Both the position numbers and the translations under genes were made by a program. The notes under the pieces were generated by a model, which worked only from the letters and a program-made list of their open reading frames with translations, made no database searches and was not told where the DNA came from. DNA of 64,000 nucleotides, from assembly GCF_047601505.1 (NCBI RefSeq), contig NZ_JASGJD010000001.1, forward strand, positions 434,001 through 498,000. Reading direction: 5' to 3'. Each line of letters opens with the position of its first letter. The stretch's first letter is position 1. This stretch comes from Cloacibacterium sp047601505. Its GTDB lineage: Bacteria > Bacteroidota > Bacteroidia > Flavobacteriales > Weeksellaceae. This document shows positions 60,483-64,000 of this stretch, in pieces.

Positions 60483-60830
60483 CTACAACGACTCGGCGGA
60501 TTTGCGAAGTTTTCACAAGAAGTAAGGCTTCCGTGGGAAAATTTTGTAAAATACTTTTGAGTTAGCTCAGCGTTCGTTTTTTTTGTTTTGTAAATTTAAT
60601 AAAAAATCAATCTGTTTTCACAAAAAAAGAGACCTTTCTAGAAGTTTCTTCAATATCTTTAAAAACTTTCTACGATAAACACATAATGCTTAAAAAGGCT
60701 ACCAAAGTTTCTCCCCCTACTGCGAGCGTCTCACTCGTGCTTACAATAAATAAAAAAGATGAGCAGTAATACAAATTTTGAAAATTAATGAAATTTGGTA
60801 ATGCAGACACGGGCAAGACGCTTGCGCCAA
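60483..60830 (-). repeat. Composite repeat R4 with attC-like hairpin 60483-60566
   Basis: This block has the same order as R3 on the minus strand: REP-like pair (60720-60828), protein tail ending AFLSIMCLS and stop, a terminator weakened by one base change (GTTTCT for GTCTCT), the spacer, and the hairpin between GCTAAC (60561-60566) and GTTGTAG (60483-60489). It matches R3 closely across more than 300 bp, so the two copies are recent relatives. Confidence 0.75.
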
Positions 60831-60910
60831 CAACGGAAACCCTACAACTTCTAGAAAATTTATAAAACCTCACTCTTGAAAATTTCTAACGTTAGTCCCC
60901 AAAATAAACC

Positions 60911-60937
60911 CAAAAAATCCGCAAAATGCGGATTTTT
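60911..60937. terminator. Bidirectional terminator in a gene-poor stretch
   Basis: AAAAAATCCGCA and TGCGGATTTTTT pair perfectly around AAA. No gene ends close by on either strand: the nearest is guaC, starting at 61212. Confidence 0.7.
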
Positions 60938-60987
60938 TATAGGCATCAATTGGAGTTTTCTAAAGCTAAAATAGGAGTTTTGCTTTG

Positions 60988-61069
60988 GGTTTGTTCGTGG
61001 TTTGTTCGCGTTTCCTTCGAGTCACGTTCGGAAAAGTACCCTTTTTTACGAACAAACCACGAACAAACC
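60988..61069. repeat. 21-bp perfect inverted repeat built from a tandem word
   Basis: The arms at 60988-61008 and 61049-61069 are exact complements. Each arm is itself two copies of the word GTTTGTTCG. The loop of 40 nt has a small TTCC/GGAA hairpin. It lies 142 bp upstream of guaC and has no T-run. Confidence 0.7.
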
Positions 61070-61211
61070 TAAAACCTGAGTAAAACAAGACCCTAATAAA
61101 ACTGCAGAGAATTGCGCCGTTACCTAAATTGTTTTGAATGATAAATTAGTCGTATTTTTCTGCTCAACAAATCCAAAATTTCCTTATTTTTAACAAAATT
61201 TTTTAATCAAA

Positions 61212-62255
61212 ATGCGCATAGAATACGATATAAAATTGGGTTTCAAAGACGTAATGTTTCGCCCAAAACGTTCTACACTTAAATCTCGTTCTCAAGTAAG
61301 TTTAGACAGAGAATTTACCTTTAGAAATTCTAAAAAAACTTGGACTGGCGTTCCTATTATTGCTGCCAATATGGATACTGTAGGAACTTTTGAAATGGCT
61401 ACAGCTTTGGCTTCAGAAAAAATAATGACGGCAATTCACAAACATTATTCTATAGAAGAGTGGACAGAATTTCTAGAAAATTCGCCAGAAAGTATTTATC
61501 AATACATCGCCATAAGCTCTGGAACTGGCAGTGCAGACGAAGAAAAAATTAAACAAATTATTGGCAAATTCCCAAAAATAGATTTTATCTGCATTGATGT
61601 AGCCAATGGTTATTCGGAGCATTTTGTAAATTTTGTAAAAAAAGTAAGAGCAACTTTTCCAGATAAAACCATTATTGCAGGCAACGTGGTAACCGGAGAA
61701 ATGGTAGAAGAACTTATTTTGGCTGGTGCAGACATTATAAAAGTAGGAATTGGCCCTGGTTCTGTGTGTACAACTAGAGTAAAAACTGGCGTTGGATATC
61801 CTCAACTTTCGGCAATTATAGAATGTGCAGATGCAGCGCATGGATTGGGCGGACACATCATTGGTGATGGTGGTTGCAAAGTTCCTGGTGATGTAGCAAA
61901 AGCTTTCGGTGGCGGTGCAGATTTTGTAATGCTAGGCGGAATGCTTGCTGGCCATGACGAAAATGGTGGAGAATTAATTGAAGAAAATGGTAAAAAATTT
62001 AGACTTTTCTACGGAATGAGTTCTAAAACCGCAATGGACAAACACAGTGGCGGCGTTGCAGAATACAGAGCTTCTGAAGGAAAAACTGTAAAAGTAAAAT
62101 ACAAAGGTTCGGTTTCTGAAACTACTAAAGATATTTTGGGGGGAGTTCGCTCTACTTGTACTTATGTTGGCGCTTCTCAATTAAAAGAACTTTCTAAAAG
62201 AACTACTTTTATACGAGTGCAAGAGCAACACAACGAAGTATTTGGAAATGAATAA
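61212..62255 (+). CDS. guaC: GMP reductase
   Basis: The 347-residue IMPDH/GMPR-fold enzyme reduces GMP to IMP with NADPH. The catalytic Cys186 sits in GIGPGSVCTTRVKTGVGYPQ. IIAANMDTVGTFEMA and the phosphate loop IIGDGGCKVPGDVAKAFGGG are present. It lacks the CBS domains of IMP dehydrogenase, and its length fits GuaC. It ends with its own terminator. Confidence 0.96.
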   Translation: MRIEYDIKLGFKDVMFRPKRSTLKSRSQVSLDREFTFRNSKKTWTGVPIIAANMDTVGTFEMATALASEKIMTAIHKHYSIEEWTEFLENSPESIYQYIAISSGTGSADEEKIKQIIGKFPKIDFICIDVANGYSEHFVNFVKKVRATFPDKTIIAGNVVTGEMVEELILAGADIIKVGIGPGSVCTTRVKTGVGYPQLSAIIECADAAHGLGGHIIGDGGCKVPGDVAKAFGGGADFVMLGGMLAGHDENGGELIEENGKKFRLFYGMSSKTAMDKHSGGVAEYRASEGKTVKVKYKGSVSETTKDILGGVRSTCTYVGASQLKELSKRTTFIRVQEQHNEVFGNE

Positions 62256-62266
62256 ATTAAATTTTA

Positions 62267-62292
62267 AAAAGCCTTATAAATAGGCTTTTTTA
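62267..62292 (+). terminator. guaC terminator
   Basis: AAAAAGCCT and AGGCTTTTT form a 9-bp stem with a T-run, 12 bp past the stop. Confidence 0.85.
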
Positions 62293-62376
62293 TCTTAATA
62301 AAGAATAGTAAAATTCTATGGTGTAAGATGCATAATTAAAAAATGTTGATTTTCAATAAAATAATTAAATTTATTC

Positions 62377-62490
62377 TTGCGTAATTAATTTATTATTTAT
62401 ATTTTTGCATCCACAAAACACACATGCTAACATATATTATAACTTACTGAGTTATACTATTTTAAATCCTCGCCTCGGGGATTTTTTTTT
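62377..62490 (+). ncRNA. Candidate small RNA with promoter and terminator
   Basis: TTG (62377-62379), 20 nt, TATTTTTG (62400-62407) is a full Bacteroidota promoter. About 50 bp further, AAATCC-TC (62464-62471) pairs with GG-GGATTT (62477-62484, one G-U), followed by a run of T to 62490. No ORF longer than a few codons lies between them. A transcript of about 75 nt would start near 62412 and contain a small ATAACT/AGTTAT hairpin before the terminator. The next gene is convergent, so this is not a leader. Confidence 0.55.
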
Positions 62491-62611
62491 GCGCTTTTTT
62501 CAGCAAACTCGCTTTCATAAATGAAACAAATTTATTCATAAATTTTTATATTTAAATTATTAATAAAAATATACATTTATTTTGCGAATTTGATAAAAAA
62601 CCAAGAAAGTA

Positions 62612-63193
62612 CTATTTATCAAATAATATTTTCTTAAAAGCCGAAGCCGCATACTTTACTTGTTCTACCCAATCTTCTGCTGCACCACCATCTGCACCAT
62701 CAGAAATGAATTTAAGGCTTAAAAACGGTATATTTTCTTCCTTAGAAACTTTTGCCAATGCAAACGCTTCCATTTCTATAATGTTGTATTCTGGGTTTTT
62801 GTGCTCCATTTCAAATTGGTCTCCGCTACCACAAATTCCTTTGGGTAAACCTTCTAATTCAATTCCATATTCTAAAATAACGGCATCTGTAGAAAATGGT
62901 GTTTCAAATTTTTGAAAGCCTAATGCCATTACATCCATATCTCGTTGTATAAACTCGGTACAACACACTACTTCTCCTTTATTAAATTTGGTGCTTCCAG
63001 CAGTTCCAAGATTGATGATAATATCTGGATTATGCTTTTGAATAGCTTTTAAAAGGTTATACGTTGCATTAATTTTCCCAACGCCTACAAAGGCTACATT
63101 TTCTCCAGAAAACGCTGTTCCTGCTTCTTTTTCTAAAGCGAAAACAAAAAGCGGATTTTGATAAATTTTATTGTTTATTTTAATATTTTCCAT
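62612..63193 (-). CDS. Nucleosidase of the MTA/SAH nucleosidase-purine phosphorylase superfamily
   Basis: The 193-residue protein has the fold's glycine loops (VAFVGVGKINATYNLLKAIQ; IIINLGTAGSTKFNKGEVVC). The substrate-binding IIEMEAFALAKVSKEENIPF has the ME and acidic residues typical of MtnN-type nucleosidases, and LSLKFISDGADG has the catalytic Asp. It is shorter than MtnN (about 230 residues), so the exact nucleoside is uncertain. It is 60 bp downstream of fabG on the same strand, but a hairpin separates them. Confidence 0.82.
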   Translation of the reverse strand: MENIKINNKIYQNPLFVFALEKEAGTAFSGENVAFVGVGKINATYNLLKAIQKHNPDIIINLGTAGSTKFNKGEVVCCTEFIQRDMDVMALGFQKFETPFSTDAVILEYGIELEGLPKGICGSGDQFEMEHKNPEYNIIEMEAFALAKVSKEENIPFLSLKFISDGADGGAAEDWVEQVKYAASAFKKILFDK

Positions 63194-63203
63194 TGTAAAA
63201 ATG

Positions 63204-63227
63204 AAAAGACTTCCGAAGAAGTCTTTT
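63204..63227 (-). terminator. fabG terminator
   Basis: AAAAGACTT and AAGTCTTTT pair around a 6-nt loop, between fabG and the nucleosidase gene. Confidence 0.7.
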
Positions 63228-63253
63228 ATGTTTATTTATTGATTTTCATTTCA

Positions 63254-63997
63254 TTAAGTAAGCATTCCGCCGTCAACATTCAAAACTTGACCCGTAATAT
63301 AACCAGACATTTCTGAACCTAAGAAAACACAAGCATTAGCAACATCTTCCGGAGTTCCACCTCTTTTCAATGGGATAGCATCTCTCCAACCTTGTACTGT
63401 TTTTTCGTCTAAAACTGCTGTCATTTCGGTTTCTATAAAACCTGGAGCAATGGCGTTACATCTAATATTTCTAGAACCCAATTCTAAAGCTACAGATTTT
63501 GTAAAACCAATAACTCCTGCTTTAGAAGCTGCATAATTGGCTTGTCCGGCATTTCCTTTTACACCAACTACAGAAGTCATGTTGATAATAGAACCGTTTC
63601 TAGCCTTCATCATTGGTTTAATTACCGCCTTAGTAAGGTTGAATACAGAATCTAAATTTACTTTGATAATGGTATCCCAATCTTCTTTAGACATTCTCAG
63701 CATCAAATTATCTCTGGTAATCCCAGCATTATTGATAAGAATATCAATTTTTCCGAATTCTGCCATCACATCATCTACTAATTTCTGTGCAGCTTCGTGG
63801 TCTGAAGCATCAGATTGATATGCTTTTATTTGAGTAACAGAACTTAAAGAATTTTCTAATTCTTGCGCTTTTTCTACAGAACCAGCATACGTAAAAGCTA
63901 CTTTTGCACCTTGAGCCGCAAAAACTTCTACAATTCCTCTGCCAATTCCACGTGTTCCTCCTGTAATAAGAGCCACTTTTCCTTCGAGTAATTTCAT
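63254..63997 (-). CDS. fabG: 3-oxoacyl-[acyl-carrier-protein] reductase
   Basis: The 247-residue short-chain dehydrogenase reduces 3-oxoacyl-ACP with NADPH in fatty acid synthesis. The cofactor loop is GGTRGIGRGI (residues 13-22), the NNAGITRDNL block and the catalytic Ser/Tyr/Lys in INMTSVVG and NYAASKAG follow, and the end is LNVDGGMLT. The start is 3 bp from the right edge of the window and the gene is complete. Confidence 0.96.
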   Translation of the reverse strand: MKLLEGKVALITGGTRGIGRGIVEVFAAQGAKVAFTYAGSVEKAQELENSLSSVTQIKAYQSDASDHEAAQKLVDDVMAEFGKIDILINNAGITRDNLMLRMSKEDWDTIIKVNLDSVFNLTKAVIKPMMKARNGSIINMTSVVGVKGNAGQANYAASKAGVIGFTKSVALELGSRNIRCNAIAPGFIETEMTAVLDEKTVQGWRDAIPLKRGGTPEDVANACVFLGSEMSGYITGQVLNVDGGMLT

Positions 63998-64000
63998 TAT

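Overview
The window comes from an AT-rich Bacteroidota genome, most likely Flavobacteriia near the Chryseobacterium/Cloacibacterium lineage. Supporting signs are a type IX secretion (T9SS) C-terminal sorting domain, a SusC/SusD pair, the gliding lipoprotein gene gldH, a DUF5686 barrel, many TAnnTTTG promoter boxes (the Bacteroidota -7 element) and almost no Shine-Dalgarno sequences. The genus is an inference from protein style, not a match.

Layout. 1-2162: 5' end of an Rhs/YD-type secreted protein, translationally coupled (ATGA) behind a T9SS-sorted repeat protein. 2163-2884: decayed DNA with gene fragments. 2885-8891: thioredoxin-like/SusC/SusD operon (minus strand). 8892-12974: accessory island with a candidate structured RNA, a small HTH regulator, a single-gene module, a complex repeat and a tyrosine recombinase, ending at two tandem tRNA-Val genes. 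12975-55239: mostly ordinary core genome: folC, yjdJ/yjdI-like pair, exbB-exbD-tonB, outer-membrane proteins, lepA, an ECF sigma/anti-sigma operon, rplY, prs, a GDSL lipase/FadL pair, ricT-gldH-pbp1A, selO, glmM, an iron cluster (feoA-feoB, ferritin, two tiny Cys-rich genes), ogt, mscS, a C-terminal processing protease and surE. 55240-61200: second accessory region, with a TIR-like effector gene, a lipoprotein gene and a secreted-protein gene among repeats, a frameshifted IS1182-type element, an IS110 transposase remnant and REP/REPIN-like elements. 61212-64000: guaC, a candidate small RNA, a nucleosidase gene and fabG.

The most unusual feature links the two accessory regions. Four unrelated single genes (9882-11093, 55704-56711, 57146-57625, 59510-60466), all on the minus strand, each begin 15-43 nt after a GTTAGC-type core. 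Three of them end 6-10 nt before the complementary core. Imperfect hairpins shaped like integron attC sites sit at these cores, and three modules are preceded by the same roughly 200-bp block: a short conserved protein tail, an intrinsic terminator, then the attC-like hairpin. The arrangement is integron-cassette-like. No integron-type IntI is visible; the only recombinase nearby is an IntDOT-like tyrosine recombinase. Two of the cargo proteins have features seen in phage-defence proteins (TIR-like; possible HEPN motif).

All calls come from reading the sequence. No database search, folding program or alignment was run.
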